From Candidatus Zhuqueibacterota bacterium (lineage in GTDB: Bacteria; Zhuqueibacterota; Zhuqueibacteria; Residuimicrobiales; Oceaniaggregativiventaceae), in NCBI GenBank assembly GCA_014728085.1, contig WJMF01000144.1, positions 1 through 32,607 of the forward strand: a stretch of DNA of 32,607 nt, written 5' to 3'. Below the pieces are notes generated by a model. It saw only the letters and a program-made list of their open reading frames with translations, ran no database searches and was not told where the DNA came from. The translations under genes were made by a program, and so were the position numbers. This document shows, in pieces, positions 9,140 through 18,384 of the stretch. Position 1 is the first letter of the stretch; each line of letters begins with the position of its first letter.

Positions 9140-9952
9140 TTATCCCAGGGCCACATCCAGCGTCATCATCACGGCAAAACCCAGCATGGCGCCCATGGTT
9201 GAAATGTCGGTGTTTTTCTCTGCCTGTGATTCCGGGATCAGCTCCTCGACCACCACATAGATCATGGCGCCAGCGGCAAAGGCGAGTGCATAAGGCAGTA
9301 TAGGGCGCATGACCAGAACCAAGGCTGCTCCGAGAACTCCTGCAATGGGCTCTACGATGCCCGACATTTGACCATACCAAAAACATTTAAAGCGACTCAG
9401 ACCTTCCCGGCGCAAGGGCACAGAAACGGCTGCCCCTTCGGGAAAATTTTGAATTCCGATACCGATTGCCAGGGCTATTGCTCCGGCGAGTGATGCCGCC
9501 GGAAGGTTATGCGCTACTGCCCCAAACGCTACGCCAACAGCCAGTCCTTCAGGAAAGTTGTGGAGGGTTATTGCGAGCACCAGCAATACACTTCTGCGCC
9601 AGGTGGTGGGAATTCCTTCGACCTCTTCATCGGGTGCCCAGAGATGCAAGTGTGGCAACAGGGCATCGATGAGCCGCAGAAAAAGTCCACCCAATAAAAA
9701 TCCCACCACGGCCGGCATCCAGGCGGGTAGTGGACTTGTAAGTTCAGCCATTTCAATGGCAGGAGCGAGCAATGACCAAAAGCTGGCAGCGATCATGACG
9801 CCGGCTGCAAACCCCAGCATGGCATCCAGAATTTTTCGATGAATCGTCGTGAAAAAAAAGACGACCCCGGCTCCAGAAGCTGTCATGAACCAGGTAAACA
9901 ATGTACCTATCAGTGCCTGGATGACGGGTGAAAGTGATACAAACCATTCCAT
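9140..9952 (-). CDS. ZIP-family divalent metal transporter (GufA/ZupT-like)
   Basis: This 270-residue inner-membrane protein has about eight hydrophobic helices. The ZIP metal-site motifs are intact: [10 protein letters not shown] at 131-140 (helix 4) and QNFPEGAA at 168-175 (helix 5). The loop between helices 3 and 4 carries [10 protein letters not shown], a His/Asp/Glu-rich stretch of the sort that binds metal in ZIP proteins. It probably imports Zn2+ and possibly Fe2+ or Mn2+. The layout is closest to GufA-type ZIP proteins. It is a single gene convergent with cysE, with no metal regulator beside it. Confidence 0.92.
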   Translation of the reverse strand: MEWFVSLSPVIQALIGTLFTWFMTASGAGVVFFFTTIHRKILDAMLGFAAGVMIAASFWSLLAPAIEMAELTSPLPAWMPAVVGFLLGGLFLRLIDALLPHLHLWAPDEEVEGIPTTWRRSVLLVLAITLHNFPEGLAVGVAFGAVAHNLPAASLAGAIALAIGIGIQNFPEGAAVSVPLRREGLSRFKCFWYGQMSGIVEPIAGVLGAALVLVMRPILPYALAFAAGAMIYVVVEELIPESQAEKNTDISTMGAMLGFAVMMTLDVALG

Positions 9953-10224
9953 GATTTTTTACCTTTGTTTTATAAAGTAAAAGGGTCAGTTTTTGTATGA
10001 TGGATCAGGCGCATGCAAAGATTATTCCTTCAATCACCAACGCTTAAAATACAAAATATAATAAATAAAACAAAAGTCACTCTTTCAGGCCTGTAGTTTT
10101 TATAAAAATAATATGTTCATTTTTTATGATTTTTGCTCCTTGATCTTGCTTGTCCTTGATTTTTTTGTTACTTTGTTACGCACCTGTTGAATTTGCCTCG
10201 TTTGGTTTCCCCATCTCCTTTTAA

Positions 10225-11157
10225 TTGTGGAGTTTTGAATTGTCCCTGGTAAAAATCAGTGCTGGTTTCCAGTTCGCTCATCTCTATTCTCGACTGTTTT
10301 TTTTGGGTTGCTTTATTGCTTCCTTTCTTTATTGTATTATTACGCGTCAAGTCCCTTCTTCATACATGTTTATCCTGCAACTGTTTCTATTTGCGCTTGC
10401 ATTCAAACGAGGTAAAGAATTCATAAAGGATTGGGCTCTGTTTTTTGTTTTTTTTATACTCTATTCGCAAAGCCGTGGCCTGGTATTTCAACTCATAAAA
10501 TATACCCGATTGAATATTCATACTGATACTCTTCTTATCTGGGAAAAAGCTCTTTTCGGAGAAATCATTCCAACAATTTGGGTCCAACAATATGTTGCTG
10601 ATGTACCCACTGTAATCGATTATTTTGCTCTATTTATCTATTTGTCATTTTTTTGGCTTCCGATGACCTTTGCTTTTTATTTGTGGATAAAAAATAAAGA
10701 GGTTTTTAAAAGATTCCTGACCGCTTTTGCTCTTTTGAGCTTTATGGGATTACTCACCTACCTCATCTTTCCTGCTTATCCGCCGTGGATGGCTTCTGAT
10801 TTTGGATTATTGCCTCCTCTTAAGCGCCATTTGTGGAATCTCAATATCGGTCAATGGGCGCTCTCTATCTTTTCTGGATCAAATTATAACCCAATTGCCC
10901 CTCTGCCTTCTCTTCATGCTGCCTGGGCTCTATTGACTTCATATTTTATGGCCAAAGTATTTTACTCGCGTTTGGGAATACTGTCCCATTTCTTTTATAT
11001 CTACTTTATTCTTGTATCCATGACCATTATTTATTCAGGGGATCACTATGTCGTTGATATCCTGGCAGGTGTCCTTTATACCATTATAGCAGTTATTCTA
11101 ACGAATCCAGAAATTGGAAAAATGCGATTTATGGCAAAAAAGAGACAAACAACATGA
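10225..11157 (+). CDS. PAP2-superfamily membrane phosphatase/transferase (Aur1-like)
   Basis: This protein of about 310 residues has at least six membrane helices. Two PAP2 active-site blocks are visible: PSLHAAWA at 228-235, with the conserved His231, and SGDHYVVD at 271-278, with His274 and Asp278. An FPAYPPWMA segment before them is typical of the PAP2_3 branch, related to yeast inositol phosphorylceramide synthase Aur1. It may transfer or hydrolyse a lipid phosphate group at the membrane. TTG 10225 is a nominal start with no clear ribosome binding site. The TTG at 10240 or the first in-frame ATG at 10366 are alternatives, though the latter would remove one predicted helix. Substrate is unknown. 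Confidence 0.82.
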   Translation: MWSFELSLVKISAGFQFAHLYSRLFFLGCFIASFLYCIITRQVPSSYMFILQLFLFALAFKRGKEFIKDWALFFVFFILYSQSRGLVFQLIKYTRLNIHTDTLLIWEKALFGEIIPTIWVQQYVADVPTVIDYFALFIYLSFFWLPMTFAFYLWIKNKEVFKRFLTAFALLSFMGLLTYLIFPAYPPWMASDFGLLPPLKRHLWNLNIGQWALSIFSGSNYNPIAPLPSLHAAWALLTSYFMAKVFYSRLGILSHFFYIYFILVSMTIIYSGDHYVVDILAGVLYTIIAVILTNPEIGKMRFMAKKRQTT

Positions 11158-11642
11158 TCTCGTAAAACCAAGTGTCAAGGCTTGATCATTCCAATTTACA
11201 GGGTTTTTTACGTGTCGAAAATTTAATTATGGACAAATCTTTTGAATATTTTTTTTCTGGTATTGGTCGTTATTTGGTTAGACGTTTTGACAATTGAATA
11301 TTGCATTGGGAATCTCTGTCCCCGCTGAAAACGTATGGGTTCAACATTGTCTTACATTAGAATTTTGACATATTCGCATATTTTGTAAAAACCGTATCCT
11401 GAATCTAGTCCTTGCAAATGATATCCCTTTAAACGAGCATATTTGTAATGTTTACAATGAAAATTTTCAATGATAATCTCCTGAAAGTGATAATATGACC
11501 ATTTAGTCAAGACCTGGGGCATGATAACCGGTTGATAATCCCGATCTTTTCATATCTTGTTTTTTTGACATAAATTTATGATATTTAAGCCAATGTGAAC
11601 CATTCTTGATTGTCTAGTTTTACGATCTAGTGAGGAGGGAGC
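11158..11642. other. 485-bp intergenic region, no gene seen
   Basis: This region is AT-rich with stops in all frames and no tRNA-like fold that I can find. A TTGACA at 11565-11570 is a possible -35 element, but no matching -10 at 16-18 bp is present. A strong GGAGG at 11634-11639 is the ribosome binding site of the FAD oxidoreductase gene. Confidence 0.5.
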
Positions 11643-12971
11643 ATGCGCCGTCGAAAGTTCTTGACGACTCTGATGGGGTCGGCAGCTGCCGCAATAAGTG
11701 GTGTCGGATGTGGTGAACGTTCATCCAATGAGCGGATCTCTGAATCGAGACCTTTGGGCAAAGGTTATATCACCGAACCCGCCAGAGAAATTCCTGTCAT
11801 CGAAGAACCCGATGTGCTGGTTGTCGGTGGAGGCCCTGCAGGCGTTGCCGCGGCATTGGCCGCTGCCCGGGTGGGTGCCAATACCCTACTGATAGAGCGC
11901 TACAATCACCTGGGAGGATTGTGGACCGGTGGCCTGGTTTTACCCTTGCTTTCTACTCATGCAAGAGATAAAGCCGGCCAATTCAAGCAAGTGATTTTTG
12001 GTATTGGTGATGAGATTGCTCGACGTCTGGCCGACCTTGGTATGGCTATTCATGAGGTCAATCCTGTGATCGACCCCGAAGCCGGTAAATATGTTCTCGA
12101 TGCGATGATGCTCGAGTCTTCGGTAAAGACCCTCTATCATTGCTGGGCCTCCAATGTCATTGTCGAGAACGGCTGGATCAAGGCCGTTGTCCTGGAAACC
12201 AAATCAGGCCGTGTCGCCATCGCTCCCAAAATGGTTGTCGACAGCACCGGCGACGGCGATATCCTTCACTTTGCAGGAGAAGGCTATGAGAACATGAAAT
12301 ATCATATCGGTCTGGTTCACCGACTGGGTAATGTGGATCAAATCGATCCTTCCAGACCGGGCTATGAAAAGTGCAATGTGGGGAAACCCACCCCCATCCC
12401 CAGTGTCAATTGGTTCAATATGCACGGAGAAGATGATCAGGATGGCATCGATCTGTATACCTTGTCAGAGTTGCAGCAAAAATATCGAATTCAGATCTGG
12501 GAAAACACCCAGAAAATTCGTTCCACTCCGGGTCATGAAAAAGTATTTTTGCTCGATACAGCCTCGCAAATAGGTGTACGTATGTCCCGGATCCTCGAGG
12601 GAGAATACCGGCTGACACTGGAAGATTCGATGACATTTAAACGTTTCAGTGATGTCATCGGCGTCAGTGGCGCCTGGACCTCTATTCTGTACAAGGGCGA
12701 GAGGATCCCCGTAAAGGAGCGCCCCTTGTGGCAGATTCCATATCGGTCTTTGCTGCCTCAAAAAACCAAAAATCTCATCGTATCCGGGCGATGTTTTTGT
12801 TTTGAAAAAAGCCTGGTTGAGGACACTCGGATTATCGGAACCTGTCTGGTTACCGGCCAGGGTGCAGGTGTTGCCGCGGCTGTGGCTGCACAGTCCCAAA
12901 CCTCTGCACATAAAGTCGATATCGCCGGGGTACAATCGATTTTAAAACGTCAAAACGTCAACCTCGGATGA
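11643..12971 (+). CDS. Exported FAD-dependent oxidoreductase
   Basis: This 442-residue protein opens with a Tat-type signal (MRRRKFLTTLMGSAAAA), so it is exported folded, with its cofactor. The FAD-binding Rossmann motif VGGGPAG is at 61-67, the acidic residue at the end of strand 2 is E85, and a GGLWTGG segment follows, as in the FAD_oxidored family. The C-terminus carries GTCLVTGQGAGVAAA, the second FAD contact of that family. The stop overlaps the start of the polyferredoxin gene by 4 bp (ATGA). This suggests electrons from substrate oxidation pass to, or come from, that membrane protein. The natural substrate is unknown; related genes often sit in polysaccharide or sulfatase loci. Confidence 0.85.
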   Translation: MRRRKFLTTLMGSAAAAISGVGCGERSSNERISESRPLGKGYITEPAREIPVIEEPDVLVVGGGPAGVAAALAAARVGANTLLIERYNHLGGLWTGGLVLPLLSTHARDKAGQFKQVIFGIGDEIARRLADLGMAIHEVNPVIDPEAGKYVLDAMMLESSVKTLYHCWASNVIVENGWIKAVVLETKSGRVAIAPKMVVDSTGDGDILHFAGEGYENMKYHIGLVHRLGNVDQIDPSRPGYEKCNVGKPTPIPSVNWFNMHGEDDQDGIDLYTLSELQQKYRIQIWENTQKIRSTPGHEKVFLLDTASQIGVRMSRILEGEYRLTLEDSMTFKRFSDVIGVSGAWTSILYKGERIPVKERPLWQIPYRSLLPQKTKNLIVSGRCFCFEKSLVEDTRIIGTCLVTGQGAGVAAAVAAQSQTSAHKVDIAGVQSILKRQNVNLG

Positions 12972-14104
12972 GAGTGCACCGTCCTATTCGTTCCGGGATG
13001 CTTGTATTGGCCGTATTCTTTTCACTGCCCCTTACTCTGGCAGGATGGGGAGGATTATATATATGGTCAAGTCCATATTTATTGCTAAATCGACTGATTT
13101 CCACACAAACCCTTTATTGGTTTGCGCTGCTGGGGGTAGCAAGTCTTGTTTTGGTTGCACTGAGACATCGCTGGTTTTGTCGATACCTTTGCGCGCCGGG
13201 AACGATGTGCCGTTATGTCTCCAGGTTCGGTTTAAATAAGAGAGCATTGAACCGGTTTCCCAGGCTTGGCTCCGGTCTGTTCATGGTCGCCATAGCCCTT
13301 TCGATGCTGGGTTTCCCGGTTTTGATTTTTCTCGATCCTGTCGTCATGTGGAAATCGTTTTTTGATGGGTTGGCCGTGCATCAGGATGCGACTTTTGTTG
13401 TCCTCAAGAGCCTGGGGCTCTTTGCAATTCTGTTGATCAGTGCCTTGTTTCCGCATTTGTGGTGCGCCCGCCTTTGTCCCCTCGGCGGATTGCAGGATGT
13501 GTTTTCAAAAGTGAAAAGGATATTCTCTCAACATAGAACAGCCCCTGAATTTCATTTGCGCCGATCGTTTGTCCTAATGATCGGCACTGTCGGGGTGGGG
13601 CTGTTCGCAAAGTCTTTTTTCAAATCCAGAGAGCACCCCATGCGCCCCCCTGGAGCTTTGCCGGAAGATCGATTCAAAGTCACCTGTGCCCGATGCGGCA
13701 ATTGTGTTGCTGCCTGTCCCACGCATATCCTCAAACCAGACTGTGAATCGGATCTTTCCGGTCTTTTTACGCCTGTCATTACATTCGACAAGAGTTATTG
13801 TCTCCCTGACTGTGTCCGTTGTGGAAGCAAATGTCCGAGCGGAGCGATTACCCCTTTTTCACGGCAAAAGAAATCTGAATTAAAGATCGGCATAGCCAGA
13901 CTCGTTTTTGACAAATGCCTTTTGGCGCAAAACAGCGAGTGTGACCGATGCAAATTTTATTGTGAATTCGATGCGATTAAAATCGAAATCAGCGATGGTG
14001 GAATCTCTGCTCGACCTGTGATTTCCCATGCAAAATGTGTGGGATGCGGTGCATGCAAAATCGCCTGTCCTGCGGACGCACTTGATATTGTTGCTGCGAT
14101 TTAG
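12968..14104 (+). CDS. NapH/YccM-like membrane polyferredoxin (4Fe-4S)
   Basis: This 378-residue protein has an N-terminal half with about four membrane helices and the paired motifs C71-RYL-C75 and C166-ARL-C170-P, as in NapH/MauN/YccM quinol-linked proteins. At 199-215 lies a Tat-like RRSFVLMIGTVGVGLF stretch that resembles the start of a separate NapG-like protein, so the gene looks like a NapH-NapG fusion. The C-terminal half has four cysteine clusters: 240/243/246/250, 278/282/285/289, 317/325/328/332 and 357/360/363/367. These could hold up to four [4Fe-4S] clusters. It is translationally coupled to the FAD oxidoreductase and likely links the quinone pool to that exported enzyme. Confidence 0.86.
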   Translation: MRVHRPIRSGMLVLAVFFSLPLTLAGWGGLYIWSSPYLLLNRLISTQTLYWFALLGVASLVLVALRHRWFCRYLCAPGTMCRYVSRFGLNKRALNRFPRLGSGLFMVAIALSMLGFPVLIFLDPVVMWKSFFDGLAVHQDATFVVLKSLGLFAILLISALFPHLWCARLCPLGGLQDVFSKVKRIFSQHRTAPEFHLRRSFVLMIGTVGVGLFAKSFFKSREHPMRPPGALPEDRFKVTCARCGNCVAACPTHILKPDCESDLSGLFTPVITFDKSYCLPDCVRCGSKCPSGAITPFSRQKKSELKIGIARLVFDKCLLAQNSECDRCKFYCEFDAIKIEISDGGISARPVISHAKCVGCGACKIACPADALDIVAAI

Positions 14105-14138
14105 TACTTTAAATTTTAATTATTATTCAGGGGTGCTT

Positions 14139-15836
14139 ATGAACAGACGATGTTTTATGCAATTGGCTGCCACTGCGATGGCTGCCGGTACCAGTTCTTG
14201 GGTGTTTTCAAAGAGAGCAGCTGCAGAGCCGAAAAAACAACCGAACATCTTGTGGATCTCTTGTGAAGATATCAGTCCCAGGCTGGGTTGTTATGGTGAC
14301 CAGGTTGCCCGGACACCGAATCTCGATAAACTCGCCAGCGAGGGGATGCGCCTGGATAATGTTTTCACCACATCTCCTGTTTGTGCCCCGGTACGATCCG
14401 GAATCATCACCGGAATGTATCCGACGACCATCGGAACGCACCACATGCGTACGAGCCATACCGGCCGTACCGATGAATTGCCAACACCTTATCAGACTGT
14501 TCCTCCGCCTTTTGTCAAAGCCTTTCCCGAGTTTATGCGTGCGGCGGGGTACTATTGCACTAATAATTCAAAAACAGATTATCAATTCTCTGATTTTTCC
14601 TATACACCCATTACCATCTGGGATGAGTGCAGCAAAACTGCCCACTGGAAAAACCGACCGGATAAAGATCAGCCATTTTTTGCGGTATTTAACGACACTC
14701 AGACCCATGAGAGCAAAACGTGGCAAGAACCTGAGATGACTGACCCGGCCAGCGTAGAGGTGCCCCCGTATTATCCCGATACCTTGCCGGTACGCAAGGC
14801 TATCGCGCGTTTGTACGATCAAATCCACAAGATGGATACCAGAGCCGGAGAACTGCTGAAAGAGCTCGAGGATGAAGGGGTTGCGGACAATACGATCGTG
14901 TTTTTCTGGGGAGATCATGGCGACGGGTTACCGCGAGGTAAACGCTGGCCTTATGATTCCGGCACATTGATTCCCTTGATTATTAAATGGCCGGATGTTA
15001 TTCAGCCCGAAAGTGTGAATGATGATCTGGTCAGCTCGATCGATTTTGGTCCAACTGTCCTTTCCATGGCCGGAATTCCCATTCCAGCCTGGATGCAGGG
15101 AAGAGCTTTTCTGGGTGATCAAAAGGCAAAACCGCGTGACTATGTCTTTTCTCATCGCGACCGGTTCGATGAATCCTATGACATGATAAGATCCGTAAGG
15201 GACAAGAAATATCGTTATGTCAGACAGTACTGCCACCAACAACCTTTTGTACAGTGGATCCCCTATCGGAATAACAGTCCGATCATGCAGGAGCTATTGC
15301 GATTACATGCCGAAAACAAGCTGACCGGGCCACAAAAGCTGTGGCTGAGTGACACACGGCCGCCGGAAGAGCTGTATGATTGCGAAAAAGATCCGCACCA
15401 TATAAATAATCTCGCCAATGATCCGGCATATAAGGACCGTTTAGAGCGATTACGATCCGTGCTGGATCAGTGGCGGCTTGAAACCGGGGACCTTGGAGAT
15501 ATTCCCGAATCTCAGCTGGTAGAATCGTGGTGGCCAGGAAGGGTACAGCCAGAGACCAGCCCTGTGTGGTTTATCCCCAATGCTCCTGAAAATCGGGGTA
15601 AATCCCGCATCACAGAAACGGCTGTGCAGTTTACGGCACCTGCGCTCGTTAAATTTTATTGCGCAACCCAGGGTGCCTCGATGGCTTATACGTTTGAACA
15701 GGGTGAAAATGCACGGTGGTTGATTTACTCTGGTCCTATTCGATTGCCAAAAGGCAAAAGCACCTTGCGCGCCCAGGCAATCAGGTATGGGTACAAACCA
15801 AGTAAAGAAACGCTATGCGCCTTTACGATAAGTTGA
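14139..15836 (+). CDS. Exported sulfatase (N-sulfoglucosamine sulfohydrolase-like) with C-terminal chitobiase-like domain
   Basis: This 565-residue type I sulfatase hydrolyses sulfate esters or N-sulfates. The formylglycine site is C82 in CAPVR (C-x-P-x-R), the Cys form that needs a maturase. The N-terminal metal site is in ILWISCEDISP, a variant seen in heparan N-sulfatase-like sulfatases. The N-terminus (MNRRCFMQLAATAMAAG) is a Tat-like export signal. The last ~75 residues (ATQGASMAYTFEQGE onward, with KSTLRAQAIRYGYKPS) resemble the chitobiase/hexosaminidase C-terminal beta-sandwich. I chose ATG 14139, which has GGGG upstream; the frame is open from 14028 but that part lies inside the preceding gene. 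The likely substrate is a sulfated amino sugar or polysaccharide. No maturase is in the window. Confidence 0.9.
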   Translation: MNRRCFMQLAATAMAAGTSSWVFSKRAAAEPKKQPNILWISCEDISPRLGCYGDQVARTPNLDKLASEGMRLDNVFTTSPVCAPVRSGIITGMYPTTIGTHHMRTSHTGRTDELPTPYQTVPPPFVKAFPEFMRAAGYYCTNNSKTDYQFSDFSYTPITIWDECSKTAHWKNRPDKDQPFFAVFNDTQTHESKTWQEPEMTDPASVEVPPYYPDTLPVRKAIARLYDQIHKMDTRAGELLKELEDEGVADNTIVFFWGDHGDGLPRGKRWPYDSGTLIPLIIKWPDVIQPESVNDDLVSSIDFGPTVLSMAGIPIPAWMQGRAFLGDQKAKPRDYVFSHRDRFDESYDMIRSVRDKKYRYVRQYCHQQPFVQWIPYRNNSPIMQELLRLHAENKLTGPQKLWLSDTRPPEELYDCEKDPHHINNLANDPAYKDRLERLRSVLDQWRLETGDLGDIPESQLVESWWPGRVQPETSPVWFIPNAPENRGKSRITETAVQFTAPALVKFYCATQGASMAYTFEQGENARWLIYSGPIRLPKGKSTLRAQAIRYGYKPSKETLCAFTIS

Positions 15837-15846
15837 CCTTGACTTT

Positions 15847-15876
15847 TTGACATTTTTTTGGTATTTCAATTATTAT
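15847..15876 (+). promoter_or_regulatory. Candidate sigma70-like promoter for the Gfo/Idh/MocA gene
   Basis: TTGACA at 15847-15852 is followed 18 bp later by TATTAT at 15871-15876. It lies 55 bp before the chosen ATG at 15932 and just after the sulfatase stop, so this gene may be transcribed separately from the cluster upstream. Confidence 0.5.
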
Positions 15877-15931
15877 ACTCGCAATGTTGGCAAGAGTATT
15901 GAACGTACACTTGGAAAATAACGGAGGAATC

Positions 15932-17113
15932 ATGATTGAAGGAAGCAACACAGAAGCGACGCGTAAACTGCGTATGGGAATGGTTGGGGGTGGTCCAGGT
16001 GCCTTTATCGGTGAAGTGCATCGCAAAGCAGCTCGTATGGACGGCATGATCGAGCTTGTTGCAGGCGCATTTGATGCAGACCCGGCCAAATCTCAGGAAA
16101 TGGGCAAAATTCAAAATTTGAATCCAAACCGCGTCTATGACACCTATGAGGATATGGTAAAGGCGGAAGCGGCTCTTCCCGAAGATGAGCGTATCGATTT
16201 TGTGGCTGTGACGACTCCAAACAACTTGCATTATCCGATTGCCAAAGCTTTCCTGGATGCAGGCTTTAACGTGGTATGCGAAAAGCCGATGACCATGAAT
16301 GTAGAGGAAGCCAAAGCGCTCAAAGAAGCGGTTGAAAAGTCTGGTAAAGTGTTTGCCCTGTTACACAATTATACAGGATATCCGATGGTCAAGCAGGCAC
16401 GACACATGGTCAAGGAAGGTATGCTGGGAAAGATTCAAAAAATCGTTGTTGAATATCCACAGGATTGGCTACTGGAACGCATAGAACTGACAGGTCAAAT
16501 GCAGGCATCCTGGCGAACCGATCCCAAACAGGCGGGTGCAGGCGGTTGTCTGGGGGATATCGGTACGCATGCTGAAAATCTCGCCGGCTATATCACCGGA
16601 CTCGAAATCGAAGAATTGTGCGCCGATCTGACCAGCTTTGTCGAGGGTCGTCCTCTGGATGATGACGTCAATATTTTGCTGCACTATAACAATGGTGCGC
16701 GCGGAGTTTTGCACTCTTCTCAGATTTCCACCGGACAAGAGAATAATCTCAATATTCGTGTTTGGGGTACCAAAGGTGCCATTCAATGGTTCCAGGAAAA
16801 TCCCAATTATCTCTATTATTTTCAACAGGGCAAACCGGTGCAAATTTATCGTCGCGGTAATGATTATTTATGCCAAGCAGCGCAGCGAGCCAATCGCATT
16901 CCCCCTGGTCACCCAGAGGCGTTTTTGGAAGCTTTTTCCAATATCTATAAAAATGCCACCGATACCATGCGCGCTCATATGCTTGGAAGTGAGCCCACCG
17001 AACTGGAACTCGATTTCCCCAACGTGGATGATGGTCTGGAAGGGATGCAATTTATCGAAACGGTTGTCGCCAGCAGCAAGAGTGATAAAAAATGGGAAAA
17101 GTTCCACCGTTAA
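15932..17113 (+). CDS. Gfo/Idh/MocA-family NAD(P)-dependent oxidoreductase, cytosolic
   Basis: This 393-residue protein has the N-terminal dinucleotide-binding loop GMVGGGPGAFIG (16-27) and the family catalytic/binding motif EKP at 117-119. A C-terminal alpha/beta domain has GDIGTHAENLAGY, which carries the usual active-site His. No signal peptide is present. ATG 15932 is preceded by GGAGG with ideal spacing, so the longer frame from 15884 is rejected. The family oxidises or reduces hydroxyl groups of sugars, inositols and their derivatives. It follows the sulfatase, so it may act on the imported sugar product. Exact substrate unknown. Confidence 0.92.
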   Translation: MIEGSNTEATRKLRMGMVGGGPGAFIGEVHRKAARMDGMIELVAGAFDADPAKSQEMGKIQNLNPNRVYDTYEDMVKAEAALPEDERIDFVAVTTPNNLHYPIAKAFLDAGFNVVCEKPMTMNVEEAKALKEAVEKSGKVFALLHNYTGYPMVKQARHMVKEGMLGKIQKIVVEYPQDWLLERIELTGQMQASWRTDPKQAGAGGCLGDIGTHAENLAGYITGLEIEELCADLTSFVEGRPLDDDVNILLHYNNGARGVLHSSQISTGQENNLNIRVWGTKGAIQWFQENPNYLYYFQQGKPVQIYRRGNDYLCQAAQRANRIPPGHPEAFLEAFSNIYKNATDTMRAHMLGSEPTELELDFPNVDDGLEGMQFIETVVASSKSDKKWEKFHR

Positions 17114-17119
17114 TTCAAA

Positions 17120-17148
17120 ACCGGGTTTCTGTGTATCAGAAACCCGGT
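17120..17148. terminator. Hairpin terminator between convergent genes
   Basis: A perfect 12-bp stem (ACCGGGTTTCTG with CAGAAACCCGGT) encloses a 5-base loop, starting 6 bp after the Gfo/Idh/MocA stop. On the minus strand it is followed by TTTTGAATTA, and on the plus strand by ATTTC. It may serve both the plus-strand gene and the convergent MFS gene, although the U tracts are short. Confidence 0.7.
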
Positions 17149-17226
17149 ATTTCAAAAAAATGCTGTACGAGAATCCCCTTATCGATTTTGCTTTTTTGAC
17201 GATCAAGCCATTTCCAGGTCGAATCA

Positions 17227-18384
17227 TCAAGTATCCGGGCTGTGTTTACGAAAATAAATTCTCATCACCATCAATAGGATGAATGTAAAGCCTGACCCCA
17301 GGAACATGATCTGTTGCATGGAAATCAGGTCGGAAAGCCGGCCGATAAGGAGATTTCCCACCGTTACGCCTGCCCCGGCATGAAATGCCCATATCAAGGA
17401 CTGCCCTGTTGAGCGCCATTCCCGGGGAATGATCAGCTGCATAAAATCGGTCGCAGACACCCAGAAAAGCGACAGGGTGAATCCCTGCAAAACCCCCATC
17501 ATGACGGCAAGGGTCGGAGTTGATATGAAACCGTACAGGAGCAACCTGATTACAGCCACAGTCACGACCGCGAGAAGCAAGTTGGGGGATTGGAATTTTT
17601 TTAACAGCCTGCGACCCAGAAAGAAAAAAGGGATTTCGCTCAGTGCTTGTATGGCGAACGCGAGTCCGACCATTTGATTCGAGGCACCGATATCTCTGTA
17701 ATAGAGATTGATGAATACATAGATTGGTGCCAAGCCCGTTCCCAATAAGGTCAGGAGAACGAGAAAAACAACGATATGTTTTTGGCTGAACAACCGCAGC
17801 GCTACTTTGCTGTTTGTGTCGGGCAGTACCGGAGGCGTGGATTCAGGCAACCTGACCAACCGGGTGCCTGCCAGAATAAAGATATATATGAACGTGGCTA
17901 CAACAAAAATGATGACCATGTCCCTGGTCAGTAATACCCAACCCATCACAGTTGTTCCGATGGCCCACCCTAATGATCCCCAAACCCGTAAATGTCCGAA
18001 TGATGATTTTTGTTCTGTAAAGATATAATGCAGAGTAAGGCTATCCAACAGGCTCCCCAAGGGATGGTGAAAAAAGGCGAGAAAAAGCATGAAAACAATA
18101 AATAGGGCAAGAGTCGATATATATTGCATGCTCCAGAGCAATATAATCGAACCCAGCAGAGCTATTCTCAGGACAGGCAGAGTTCCTTTACGATCCGAGA
18201 TGATTCCCCACGTGGGTACGACAAAAAAGAGCATCGCCTGAAAAATGGCGGCGATGATGCCTATCAAGGTACCGCTATATCCTAAATCTTTGAGATAGAG
18301 GTTGAAAAAGGGCAACCACGAAGAAAGGCCCATATAAAACAAAAAGTATAGTGATCCGATGATTGTCCCGTTTGAAAAGCTCAC
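17227..18384 (-). CDS. MFS transporter (MFS_1-like, LacY/nucleoside-permease type)
   Basis: This 385-residue protein has about twelve hydrophobic helices. The opening YFLFYMGLSSWLPFFNLYLK and the loop GIISDRKGTLP are typical of the MFS_1_like/LacY-related branch, which includes sugar and nucleoside proton symporters. The start is GTG at 18384, with AGAGG 6 bp upstream; an ATG two bases upstream is out of frame and followed by a stop. It is convergent with the Gfo/Idh/MocA gene and may import the sugar released by the sulfatase cluster. The substrate is inferred only from context. Confidence 0.82.
   Translation of the reverse strand: MSFSNGTIIGSLYFLFYMGLSSWLPFFNLYLKDLGYSGTLIGIIAAIFQAMLFFVVPTWGIISDRKGTLPVLRIALLGSIILLWSMQYISTLALFIVFMLFLAFFHHPLGSLLDSLTLHYIFTEQKSSFGHLRVWGSLGWAIGTTVMGWVLLTRDMVIIFVVATFIYIFILAGTRLVRLPESTPPVLPDTNSKVALRLFSQKHIVVFLVLLTLLGTGLAPIYVFINLYYRDIGASNQMVGLAFAIQALSEIPFFFLGRRLLKKFQSPNLLLAVVTVAVIRLLLYGFISTPTLAVMMGVLQGFTLSLFWVSATDFMQLIIPREWRSTGQSLIWAFHAGAGVTVGNLLIGRLSDLISMQQIMFLGSGFTFILLMVMRIYFRKHSPDT

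Noticed and set aside
11158-11642. Possible riboswitch or small RNA in the 485-bp gap before the FAD oxidoreductase
   Set aside because: No conserved riboswitch core or convincing long stem was visible by eye, so I report it only as non-coding.
14028-14138. Upstream extension of the sulfatase into the polyferredoxin gene
   Set aside because: It would overlap 77 bp of a conserved ferredoxin domain and place the export signal internally. ATG 14139 starts right at the signal.
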